From: Stenotrophomonas sp.
Lineage (GTDB): Bacteria > Pseudomonadota > Gammaproteobacteria > Xanthomonadales > Xanthomonadaceae
Assembly: GCA_003484865.1 (NCBI GenBank)
Contig: DMZT01000040.1
Coordinates: 1 to 5,156 of the forward strand
Length of the DNA: 5,156 nt
Direction of reading: 5' to 3'
Positions 1 through 5,048 of the stretch are shown piece after piece. A model generated the notes under the pieces. It saw nothing but the letters and a program-made list of their open reading frames with translations. It had not been told where the DNA came from and did not search any database. A program made the position numbers and the translations under genes. Position 1 is the stretch's first letter, and each line of letters opens with the position of its first letter.

Positions 1-7
1 TGGCACC

Positions 8-33
8 GGTAGTGCCGGCCGCTGGCCGGCTCC
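8..33 (+). repeat. GTAG-type REP element (SMAG-like), single copy
   Basis: A GTAG tetranucleotide (9-12) is followed by a perfect 7-bp hairpin: GCCGGCC at 14-20, loop GCT at 21-23, and GGCCGGC at 24-30. This is the form of the SMAG repetitive extragenic palindromes of Stenotrophomonas maltophilia, known from memory of the literature. Its stem sequence differs from that of the array at the right end of the window, so it probably belongs to another subfamily. It lies 27 bases beyond the ftnA stop codon and has no T run, so it is more likely an mRNA 3'-end or processing structure than an intrinsic terminator. The left flank is cut by the window edge, so a paired copy could lie outside. Confidence 0.75.
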
Positions 34-56
34 CCGGAAGACCGGAACGCACCCAC

Positions 57-545
57 TCAATCCGCAGCGGTACCCTTCGCATCCATCTTGCTGGTCTGGT
101 ACAGCGCCAGGCCGATGCGCTTGATCAGGCCCAACTGCTGCTCCAGCCACCAGGCGTGGTCTTCTTCGGTGTCCTTCAACTGCACCAGCAGCATGTCGCG
201 GCTGACATAGTCCTGGTGCTGTTCACACAGCTTCATACCGGCAGCCAGGTTGTCGCGGACGCTGTACTCGGTCTCCAGGTCTTTCTGCAGCATCGCTTCC
301 ACGGTCACGCCGGGCTCGAACACATGCGGGCGCATGTCCGGGTCGCCGCCGAGGAAGAGGATGCGGCGCAGCAGCGCGTCGGCGTGCTGGGTCTCTTCTT
401 CCATCTCGTGGTTGAGGCGCTCATAGAGCGCGAACAGGCCCTGGTCTTCGTAGCGGCGCGAATGGATGAAGTACTGGTCGCGCGCGGCCAACTCGCCGCG
501 CAGCAGTTCCTTCAAGCAGGCGATGACGTCCGGGTTGCCTTTCAT
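57..545 (-). CDS. ftnA: Bacterial ferritin (FtnA type; bacterioferritin-like but without the haem ligand)
   Basis: This 162-residue cytoplasmic iron-storage protein should oxidise Fe(II) at a di-iron centre and store the mineral inside a 24-subunit shell. Family length is about 155-160. It resembles E. coli Bfr throughout, from the MKG start through [28 protein letters not shown] and [11 protein letters not shown]. All ferroxidase ligands are present: E18, E51, H54, E93 (the position of Bfr E94), E127 and H130. The residue corresponding to Bfr Met52, which coordinates the intersubunit haem, is Thr52. From memory, Pseudomonas aeruginosa FtnA (once called BfrA) shows the same EEETQHAD motif and is a haem-free ferritin, so the product is better called FtnA than bacterioferritin. 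The ATG at 545 is supported by an AGGAG site seven bases upstream and by the conserved N terminus. The gene follows the antiporter on the same strand with a 67-base gap. I see no convincing Fur box or strong promoter in that gap. Family assignment is secure; absence of haem is inferred from one residue. Confidence 0.93.
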   Translation of the reverse strand: MKGNPDVIACLKELLRGELAARDQYFIHSRRYEDQGLFALYERLNHEMEEETQHADALLRRILFLGGDPDMRPHVFEPGVTVEAMLQKDLETEYSVRDNLAAGMKLCEQHQDYVSRDMLLVQLKDTEEDHAWWLEQQLGLIKRIGLALYQTSKMDAKGTAAD

Positions 546-552
546 GGGGGTG

Positions 553-557
553 CTCCT
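553..557 (-). promoter_or_regulatory. Ribosome binding site of ftnA
   Basis: AGGAG on the minus strand, seven bases before the ATG at 545, which supports that start. The surrounding ATCAGGAGC matches the sequence around the asnB ribosome binding site. Confidence 0.8.
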
Positions 558-612
558 GATGAATCAATGCGCGCATGGTGCCCTATCTGGAATTCCGGTG
601 ATCTAATCGGAA

Positions 613-2001
613 TCAGTTGCAGTTGCGCTTCCACCGCTCCATCGCATTCAGCAGCGGCCCGGTCATGGCCGTGGTCACCAGGGCCATGATCACCAGCACG
701 GCAAACAGGCGGTCGCCGAGGAAGCCCAGCTCGTAACCCAGGTTGAGCACGATCAGCTCCATCAGGCCGCGGGTGTTCATCAGGGCACCGAGCTTCCACG
801 CCTCATGGCTGCCCATGCCGGCACTGCGCGCTGCGCTCCAGGTGCCGATCAGCTTGCCCAGCGTGGCCACCACGATCACGATCAGGCACAGCACCAGGTC
901 GCTGGCCTGCAGGGCATCGGCGCGCATGCGCAGGCCGGTCATGGCGAAGAACAGCGGCAGCAGCAAGGTCACCGCGAACGGCTCGACGCGCTCGGCCACG
1001 GTGTGCCGCAGGGTGGCGTTGCCGGACACCGCCACGCCGGCCGCGAAGGCGCCGAACAGCGCGTGGATGCCCAGCATCTCGGTCACCAGGGCGCAGCCCA
1101 GCGCCATCAACAGCATGATCAGCAGCCAGCGTCCTTCCTGGCCCGGCGCGATCACCCGGCGCGAGAACCACGGGCGCACCACGCCCAGCATCAGCGCCAC
1201 GAAGGCGACCACGAAGACCAGGTTGATCGTCGCGGGCACCCAGCCCTGCGATTGCGCAGCGGCCACGATCAGCGCCAGCAGGCACCATGCGGTGGCATCA
1301 CCGAGCGCGGCGCAGGCGATGGCGGTCTGGCCCAGCGGCGTGCCGGTCATGCCCCGGTCGGCCAGGATGCGCAGCAGCACCGGGAACGCCGTGATGCTCA
1401 ATGAAATACCCACGAACAACGCAAAGCCGGTGAAGCCCACGCCCGGCGGCGCGTGTGCACCGTACAGCCAGATCGCCAGCCCCACGCCCAGCACGAAGGG
1501 CACCGCGATACCGGCATGGCTGACCACGAAGGCGAAACGACGTCGCCCCCGCAGTCCGCCCAGATCCAGCTCCGCCCCGGCCACCAGCAGGAACATCAGC
1601 ACGCCGAGCTGGCTGAGCAGGCCGAGCGAACCCAGCGATGCCGGCGGGAACAGCACGCCGTGGACCTGCGGCAACATGGCCCCCAGCACCAGCGGCCCCA
1701 TCATCAGGCCGGCCGCCATCTCACCGATCACCCCCGGCTGGCCAAGGCGACGGAACAGCCAGCCCGCGCCCTTGGCGACCATCAGCAATACCAGCAACTG
1801 CAGCAGGAACAGACCGAGCGGCGCATGCAGATGCGCGGCCCAGTCGCCCCCCAGCGAGGACTCTGCACGGGCCACCTGCGCGGTCACGGCGGGGCCGGCA
1901 AACCGCGCCAGGCCCAGGCCGATCACCAGCGGCAACGCCACCCAGCCCAGATAGCGCCAGGCCAGGCCGCTGCGACGCATGCCGGTGGTGTCAGAGTCCA
2001 T
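613..2001 (-). CDS. CPA2/CHX-type cation:proton antiporter, membrane domain only
   Basis: This 462-residue inner-membrane protein has about 12-13 hydrophobic segments and should exchange Na+ or K+ for protons. Family marks in order are GQPGVIGEMAAGLMMGP (87-103), ITAFPVLLRIL (203-213), ALGDATAW with the probable ion-binding Asp235 (232-239), GAFAAGVAVS (317-326), LPLFFAMTGLR (349-359) and MNTRGLMELIVLNLG (408-422). The last motif closely resembles the NTKGLVEL signature of plant CHX transporters. The protein ends in a short basic tail with no RCK/TrkA-N or USP-like cytoplasmic domain, so KefB/KefC-style gating is not expected. The residue before Asp235 is Gly, not the Asp or Asn found in many relatives, so stoichiometry cannot be predicted. 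The start at 2001 has only a weak GGGGA site six bases upstream; Met8 is an alternative start. The gene lies 87 bases downstream of asnB on the same strand, with a hairpin and a -10-like element between. The substrate ion cannot be told from sequence. Confidence 0.88.
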   Translation of the reverse strand: MDSDTTGMRRSGLAWRYLGWVALPLVIGLGLARFAGPAVTAQVARAESSLGGDWAAHLHAPLGLFLLQLLVLLMVAKGAGWLFRRLGQPGVIGEMAAGLMMGPLVLGAMLPQVHGVLFPPASLGSLGLLSQLGVLMFLLVAGAELDLGGLRGRRRFAFVVSHAGIAVPFVLGVGLAIWLYGAHAPPGVGFTGFALFVGISLSITAFPVLLRILADRGMTGTPLGQTAIACAALGDATAWCLLALIVAAAQSQGWVPATINLVFVVAFVALMLGVVRPWFSRRVIAPGQEGRWLLIMLLMALGCALVTEMLGIHALFGAFAAGVAVSGNATLRHTVAERVEPFAVTLLLPLFFAMTGLRMRADALQASDLVLCLIVIVVATLGKLIGTWSAARSAGMGSHEAWKLGALMNTRGLMELIVLNLGYELGFLGDRLFAVLVIMALVTTAMTGPLLNAMERWKRNCN

Positions 2002-2028
2002 GACCGATCCCCATCGATTGAAGGGGCG

Positions 2029-2034
2029 ATTCTA
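2029..2034 (-). promoter_or_regulatory. Possible -10 element for the antiporter gene
   Basis: TAGAAT on the minus strand matches five of six bases of the sigma-70 -10 consensus and would place a transcription start about 20 bases before the ATG at 2001. There is no good -35 hexamer 16-18 bases upstream, where the asnB 3' hairpin sits instead. It is a candidate only; the antiporter could also be transcribed by readthrough from asnB. Confidence 0.35.
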
Positions 2035-2050
2035 CGGGCTGCACGCGTCG

Positions 2051-2081
2051 CCACACCACCGCGGACGACGCGGCGGTGTGG
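2051..2081 (-). terminator. Hairpin after asnB, possible terminator without a T run
   Basis: As minus-strand RNA, CCACACCGCCGC (2081-2070) pairs with GCGGUGGUGUGG (2062-2051) in a 12-bp stem with one G-U pair and a seven-base loop. On the plus strand the same position is an A-C mismatch, so the fold is better in the asnB transcript. It begins seven bases past the asnB stop codon. No T run follows, so it may mark a 3' end, stabilise the transcript or reduce readthrough into the antiporter gene rather than act as a classical rho-independent terminator. Confidence 0.45.
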
Positions 2082-2088
2082 CCATCGC

Positions 2089-3780
2089 TCAGGCCAGCGC
2101 CTGCTCGTGCACGCCGGCGATGGCGCGCCCGGAGGGATCGGCCATCGCGGCAAAGCTCGCATCCCACGCGATCGCCGCCGGCGAAGAGCACGCGATGGAC
2201 TTGCCACCCGGCACGGTCTCCGCTGCCGCCTGGGTCGGGAAGTACTGCTCGAACACGTGGCGGTAGAAGTAGGCTTCCTTGGTCTGCGGCGGGTTGTGCA
2301 CGAAGCGCTTGTCCGCCGCGGCCATCACACGGTCACTGACCTGGGCCTCGGCATGGGCCTTGAGCCCGTCGATCCAGCCATAGCCGACGCCATCGCTGAA
2401 CTGCTCCTTCTGGCGCCACAGGATCGAGTCCGGCAGGTAGCCTTCGAAGGCTTCGCGCAGCACCGCCTTCTCGATACGTCGCGTACCGGCGGGGCCCTGC
2501 CCGACCATCTTGTGCTTGGCATCGATGCGCATGGCCACATCGAGGAACTCGCGATCCAGGAACGGCACGCGCGGCTCCACGCCCCAGGCCATCATCGACT
2601 TGTTGGCGCGCAGGCAATCGTAGTTGTTGAGTGCATCGAGCTTGCGCACCAGCTCCTCATGGAACTCACGCGCGTTCGGCGCCTTGTGGAAGTACAGGTA
2701 GCCACCGAAGATCTCGTCGCTGCCCTCACCGGACAGCACCATTTTCACGCCCATCGCCTTGATCCGGCGCGCCAGCAGGAACATCGGCGTAGAGGCGCGG
2801 ATGGTGGTGACATCGTAGGTTTCCACGTGGCGGATCACTTCCGGCAGCGCATCCAGCCCCTCTTCGAAGGTGTACTCGAAACCGTGGTGCACAGTGCCCA
2901 GGGCTTCGGCCGCGATGGCGGCGGCCGCCAGATCGGGCGAGCCCTTCAGGCCGATCGCGAAGGAGTGCAGGCGCGGCCACCAGGCTTCACTCTGATCGCC
3001 ATCTTCGACACGGTGGCGGGCATAGCGCGCGGCGACGGCTGCGACCAGCGACGAATCCAGACCGCCGGAGAGCAGTACACCGTAGGGCACGTCGGTCATC
3101 AGCTGGCGGTGCACCGCACGCTCGAACGCCTCACGCAGTTCGACGCGGTCCGCCTCCACGCCTTCGACCGCGTCGTAGTCGCGCCACGGGCGCTCGTAGT
3201 AACGGGTGAGCGTGTCGGTGGCGCTGTCGTACCAGTGCCCCGGCGGGAACTGCGCGGCGTCGGCGCAGATGTCCACCAGCGACTTCAGTTCGGAGGCCAC
3301 CACCAGGCGGCCGTCCTTGTCGTGGCCCCAGTACAGCGGCACCACGCCGATCGGATCCCGGGCGATCAGCACGCGCTGCTCGGCGCGGTCCCACAGCGCG
3401 AAGGCGAAGATGCCGTTGAGGCGGTTCAGGAACGAGGCCGGGCTGTCTTCGCGGTACAGCGCGTTGATCACCTCGCAGTCCGAGCCGGTCTGGAAGGCGT
3501 ACGGCTGGGCCAGCTCGGCCTTCAGTTCGCGGTGGTTGTAGATCTCCCCGTTGACCGCCAGTGCCAGCCCGCCGTCTTCGGAGAGCAACGGCTGCGAGCC
3601 ACCGGCGGGGTCGACGATGGCCAGGCGCTCGTGGACCAGGATGGCGCCGTCATCGACGTACACCCCGCTCCAGTCCGGGCCGCGATGGCGCTGGCGCTGC
3701 GACAGGTCCAGCGCATGGCGACGCAATGCGACGAGGTCATCGCCTGCCTGGAGGCCGAAAATACCGAAAATCGAACACAT
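2089..3780 (-). CDS. asnB: Asparagine synthase, glutamine-hydrolysing (AsnB)
   Basis: This 563-residue cytoplasmic enzyme makes asparagine from aspartate, ATP and glutamine through a beta-aspartyl-AMP intermediate (EC 6.3.5.4). E. coli AsnB has 554 residues and is similar end to end. The N-terminal class II glutaminase domain (about 2-200) begins MCSIFGIFGL, and Cys2 becomes the N-terminal nucleophile after Met removal. It also shows RHRGPDWSG (31-39), HERLAIVD (50-57), NGEIYNH (77-83) and TGSDCEV (98-104). The synthetase domain (about 210-520) has the ATP pyrophosphatase loop LSGGLDSS (237-244), ETYDVTTIRASTPM (320-333), SGEGSDEIFGGY (350-361), RVPFLD (404-409) and WRQKEQFSDG (455-464). The start at 3780 is fixed by the need for Cys2 and by an AGGAG eight bases upstream. 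The frame stays open further upstream, but that stretch crosses the terminator and leader. All ten Asn codons are AAC. An Asn-rich leader peptide and attenuator precede the gene. Function is secure. Confidence 0.97.
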   Translation of the reverse strand: MCSIFGIFGLQAGDDLVALRRHALDLSQRQRHRGPDWSGVYVDDGAILVHERLAIVDPAGGSQPLLSEDGGLALAVNGEIYNHRELKAELAQPYAFQTGSDCEVINALYREDSPASFLNRLNGIFAFALWDRAEQRVLIARDPIGVVPLYWGHDKDGRLVVASELKSLVDICADAAQFPPGHWYDSATDTLTRYYERPWRDYDAVEGVEADRVELREAFERAVHRQLMTDVPYGVLLSGGLDSSLVAAVAARYARHRVEDGDQSEAWWPRLHSFAIGLKGSPDLAAAAIAAEALGTVHHGFEYTFEEGLDALPEVIRHVETYDVTTIRASTPMFLLARRIKAMGVKMVLSGEGSDEIFGGYLYFHKAPNAREFHEELVRKLDALNNYDCLRANKSMMAWGVEPRVPFLDREFLDVAMRIDAKHKMVGQGPAGTRRIEKAVLREAFEGYLPDSILWRQKEQFSDGVGYGWIDGLKAHAEAQVSDRVMAAADKRFVHNPPQTKEAYFYRHVFEQYFPTQAAAETVPGGKSIACSSPAAIAWDASFAAMADPSGRAIAGVHEQALA

Positions 3781-3788
3781 GGGAACAG

Positions 3789-3793
3789 CTCCT
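3789..3793 (-). promoter_or_regulatory. Ribosome binding site of asnB
   Basis: AGGAG on the minus strand, eight bases before the ATG at 3780. It fixes the start directly before the catalytic Cys2 and argues against starts further upstream in the same open frame. It lies downstream of the attenuator, so only readthrough transcripts carry it. Confidence 0.85.
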
Positions 3794-3839
3794 GATGATG
3801 GGGGAATACACGTATTGCAGGCATTCGACCGGCCACCCA

Positions 3840-3864
3840 GGCCCGGAAGGGGTAAACCCGGGCC
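3840..3864 (-). other. Second hairpin in the asnB leader, after the attenuator
   Basis: GGCCCGG (3864-3858 on the minus strand) pairs with CCGGGCC (3846-3840) in a 7-bp stem with an 11-base loop. It starts two bases past the T run of the attenuator and would be present only in readthrough asnB mRNA. No T run follows it. Its role is unknown; it may stabilise the 5' end of the mRNA. Confidence 0.45.
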
Positions 3865-3866
3865 AC

Positions 3867-3897
3867 AAAAAAACCCGCATCGGTCGATGCGGGTTTT
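3867..3897 (-). terminator. Rho-independent terminator in the asnB leader (attenuator)
   Basis: On the minus strand, CCCGCATC (3893-3886), loop GACC (3885-3882) and GATGCGGG (3881-3874) form a perfect 8-bp GC-rich stem. Four A residues before it (3897-3894) can extend pairing into the seven-T run that follows (3873-3867). It lies 25 bases past the leader peptide stop and 86 bases before the asnB start. No other minus-strand gene ends here, so its only sensible target is the asnB transcript itself. The plus strand has only four T residues after the stem and no plus-strand gene upstream to terminate. Confidence 0.88.
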
Positions 3898-3922
3898 CTG
3901 GGGTCCGGGCGTGTTGCTTGTA

Positions 3923-4021
3923 CTAGCCCTGGTCGCAGTCCCGCATCGGCCGCGCACGATTATTCGCGCGCAGATTAGTGCGGTTGGTATTGCTGACAGC
4001 GGTGGCCGGGAACGAGGACAT
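3923..4021 (-). CDS. asnB leader peptide, asparagine-rich, 32 residues
   Basis: The peptide runs from ATG at 4021 to TAG at 3925-3923. Residues 11-21 read NTNRTNLRANN: five asparagines in eleven residues (11, 13, 16, 20, 21), ending in an Asn-Asn pair. Codons are AAT, AAC, AAT, AAT, AAT. In asnB all ten Asn codons are AAC, and in the four full-length genes here 23 of 25 are AAC, so the leader is biased toward the less-used codon. The peptide probably has no function after synthesis; its translation would sense charged Asn-tRNA for the attenuator that follows. No Shine-Dalgarno sequence precedes the ATG (upstream bases are GGTCGGTCC), which fits leaderless translation from the mRNA 5' end. A GTG in the same frame at 4123 would give 66 residues, but it lies upstream of the proposed promoter. 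The gene is too small to carry a recognisable domain; the call rests on composition and position. Confidence 0.78.
   Translation of the reverse strand: MSSFPATAVSNTNRTNLRANNRARPMRDCDQG
3952..3971 (-). other. Hairpin over the Asn-Asn codons of the leader
   Basis: In the leader RNA, GCGCGCGA (3971-3964) pairs with UCGUGCGC (3959-3952), including one G-U pair, around the loop AUAA. The loop and flanking bases are the two consecutive Asn AAU codons 20 and 21. The hairpin ends directly next to the antiterminator segment that begins at 3951. A ribosome stalled at the Asn pair would melt it. It could serve as a pause hairpin that couples polymerase to the ribosome, or stack on the antiterminator; its role is inferred. 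Confidence 0.5.
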
Positions 4022-4027
4022 GGACCG

Positions 4028-4056
4028 ACCGTAACCGGGTTTGGGCGGCGGTGCAA
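4028..4056 (-). promoter_or_regulatory. Candidate promoter of the asnB leader
   Basis: On the minus strand, TTGCAC (4056-4051) and TACGGT (4033-4028) are separated by 17 bases. Each matches three of six consensus bases, including the TTG of the -35 and the first, second and last bases of the -10. Six bases separate the -10 from the leader ATG, so transcription would start at about 4021, on or next to that ATG. The match is modest, but it is the best-placed one I see and it explains the missing Shine-Dalgarno sequence. Confidence 0.4.
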
Positions 4057-4114
4057 CTGTTGCGATGGCAACCAAACCGACCGCCGCGGACAACCCCGCG
4101 CTCCGGGGCCGGGC

Positions 4115-4120
4115 GATAAT
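4115..4120 (+). promoter_or_regulatory. Possible -10 element for the Sel1 lipoprotein gene
   Basis: GATAAT on the plus strand matches five of six -10 consensus bases and would start transcription about 23 bases before the ATG at 4150. No good -35 hexamer lies at the right distance. The start codon also lacks a clear Shine-Dalgarno sequence. Together with the opposite candidate promoter at 4028-4056 it defines a divergent control region. Confidence 0.4.
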
Positions 4121-4149
4121 CACGGTCCTTCTGCACCCCCCTGGCTGGC

Positions 4150-5028
4150 ATGACCGCTCGCATTGGACGCATCGCTACACGCCTGGGCGGCATCGCCCTG
4201 GCCCTTTCTCTCATCGCCTGCAGCAGCGCCCCGTCACGTACGCCTGCGAGCATCGTGCAGTCGATCGAGACCAAGGCGGCCGATGGCAGCTTCGACAGTG
4301 CCTGGGAGGCCGCCAGGACCTACGAGACTTTCAACGACCCGCGCGCCGTGACCTGGTACGAACGTGCCGCCGCCGTCACCCCGTGGAGCTTCCACAACCC
4401 CCAGGCCGAAGAGGCCCTGGGCCGGATCTGGACCCACGGTGAGCTGCTGCATGGCACCGGCCCGAACATCCTGCAGGGCACTGCACTGCGCGCCTCACCG
4501 CGCAAGGCAGAGCGCTGGTATCGCGCCGCTGCCGAGCATGGCAACCCGATGGCGATGCTGATGCTGGTCAGGTTCCATCGCGAACGCGGTGAGGCGGCCA
4601 GCGCGCTGCGTTGGGACCTGCGCGCGACCATCTACCACCACATGCCGTCCGAATCCTCGCGGCTGCCGCAGGCGATCGCCGCGCAGCCGGAGGGCACCCT
4701 GCATCCGCTGGTCGTCGACATCCAGCGGCGTGCGCAGCGCGGTGATGCCGACGCCCAGGTGGATCTGGGCGCGATGTACGAACTCGGGATGGGCCTGCCG
4801 CGCGATGGTATCGAGGCGCTGCGCTGGTATCGGCTGGCGGCCGACCAGGGCAATGTGTACGGGCAGTATTTCAGCGGCCTGCTGCTGGGCCGCGGCCGCG
4901 CCGGCGTGACACGTGATCTGGACGCGGCCGCAGGTTGGTTCGCCAAGGCCTATGCGCAGAAGTTCTACCTGGCCGGGGAGACGTACTGGCGCGAGCGGAT
5001 CAAAGCGCCGTTCTGGACCTTCGGCTGA
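4150..5028 (+). CDS. Predicted outer-membrane lipoprotein with Sel1-like repeats
   Basis: This 292-residue protein starts with a type II signal peptide: Arg4, Arg7 and Arg11, a hydrophobic stretch (12-22), and the lipobox LIAC with the acylated Cys24. Ser at the next position rather than Asp suggests sorting to the outer membrane, facing the periplasm. The mature part carries Sel1-like (TPR-related) helical repeats. The clearest are 199-234 (DADAQVDLGAMYELGMG, then ALRWYRLAADQGN) and 235-270 (YFSGLLLGRG to AAAGWFAKAYAQK). A further repeat lies at 119-147 (AERWYRAAAEHGN), and a weak one around 64-98. Such repeats usually mediate protein-protein contacts, and no catalytic motif is visible. No partner can be named. 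The gene is divergent from asnB and separated from the leader ATG by 128 bases, with no sign of a shared function. The start is supported by the complete signal peptide, though no good ribosome binding site precedes it. A GTAG repeat array follows 20 bases past the stop. Confidence 0.85.
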   Translation: MTARIGRIATRLGGIALALSLIACSSAPSRTPASIVQSIETKAADGSFDSAWEAARTYETFNDPRAVTWYERAAAVTPWSFHNPQAEEALGRIWTHGELLHGTGPNILQGTALRASPRKAERWYRAAAEHGNPMAMLMLVRFHRERGEAASALRWDLRATIYHHMPSESSRLPQAIAAQPEGTLHPLVVDIQRRAQRGDADAQVDLGAMYELGMGLPRDGIEALRWYRLAADQGNVYGQYFSGLLLGRGRAGVTRDLDAAAGWFAKAYAQKFYLAGETYWRERIKAPFWTFG

Positions 5029-5048
5029 CGCCGGATACCCGAAATTTC

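Larger units (their letters stand above)
3867..4021 (-). promoter_or_regulatory. asnB transcription attenuator: Asn-rich leader peptide, antiterminator and terminator
   Basis: The parts of a ribosome-dependent attenuator occur in order: an Asn-rich peptide gene, a pairing segment near its end, and a rho-independent terminator. The segment CGATGCGGG (3948-3940, inside codons 25-28) is part of a 10-base exact repeat of the terminator 3' arm. It can therefore pair over 9 bp with the terminator 5' arm CCCGCATCG (3893-3885), and GG/CC adds two more pairs after one mismatch. The antiterminator and terminator are mutually exclusive. A ribosome stalled at Asn20 or Asn21 would leave the segment free, allow the antiterminator and let asnB be transcribed. 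A ribosome reaching the UAG would partly cover it and let the terminator form. The sequence elements are seen directly; the mechanism is inferred from the his/thr/leu type. I find no strong competing partner for the segment; CCCGGCC near the start of the leader could pair only with a bulge. Confidence 0.8.

Noticed and set aside
743..1954. Plus-strand open frame of 403 codons opposite the antiporter gene
   Set aside because: It mirrors the antiporter codons, has low-complexity Ser/Ala/Arg composition and no plausible start signal.
1453..3795. Long plus-strand open frame of 780 codons across the antiporter and asnB genes
   Set aside because: It is antisense to two well-supported genes, spans the gap between them, and its translation is rich in Arg, His and Gln with no family motif. 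It is an artefact of high GC content.
3805..3816. Inverted repeat AATAC-AC-GTATT between attenuator and asnB as an operator
   Set aside because: The arms are only five bases, it lies downstream of the promoter, and it matches no regulator site I can name.
3867..3897. Attenuator hairpin acting as a plus-strand terminator
   Set aside because: Only four T residues follow on the plus strand and no plus-strand gene ends before it, while the minus strand has seven T residues directly upstream of asnB.
3781..4071. Upstream extension of asnB in frame to a TTG at 4071
   Set aside because: It would bury the Cys nucleophile, which must be N-terminal, and would run through a strong terminator. The ATG at 3780 has its own good ribosome binding site.
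4059..4072. Inverted repeat GTTGC-GATG-GCAAC in the divergent promoter region as a regulator site
   Set aside because: The five-base arms are expected by chance in this length of sequence, and no known operator is recognised. Without conservation data it cannot be supported.
4022..4123. Longer leader peptide starting at GTG 4123 (66 residues)
   Set aside because: No ribosome binding site precedes it, and it lies upstream of the best candidate promoter. The Asn-rich part is fully contained in the shorter ATG-initiated peptide.
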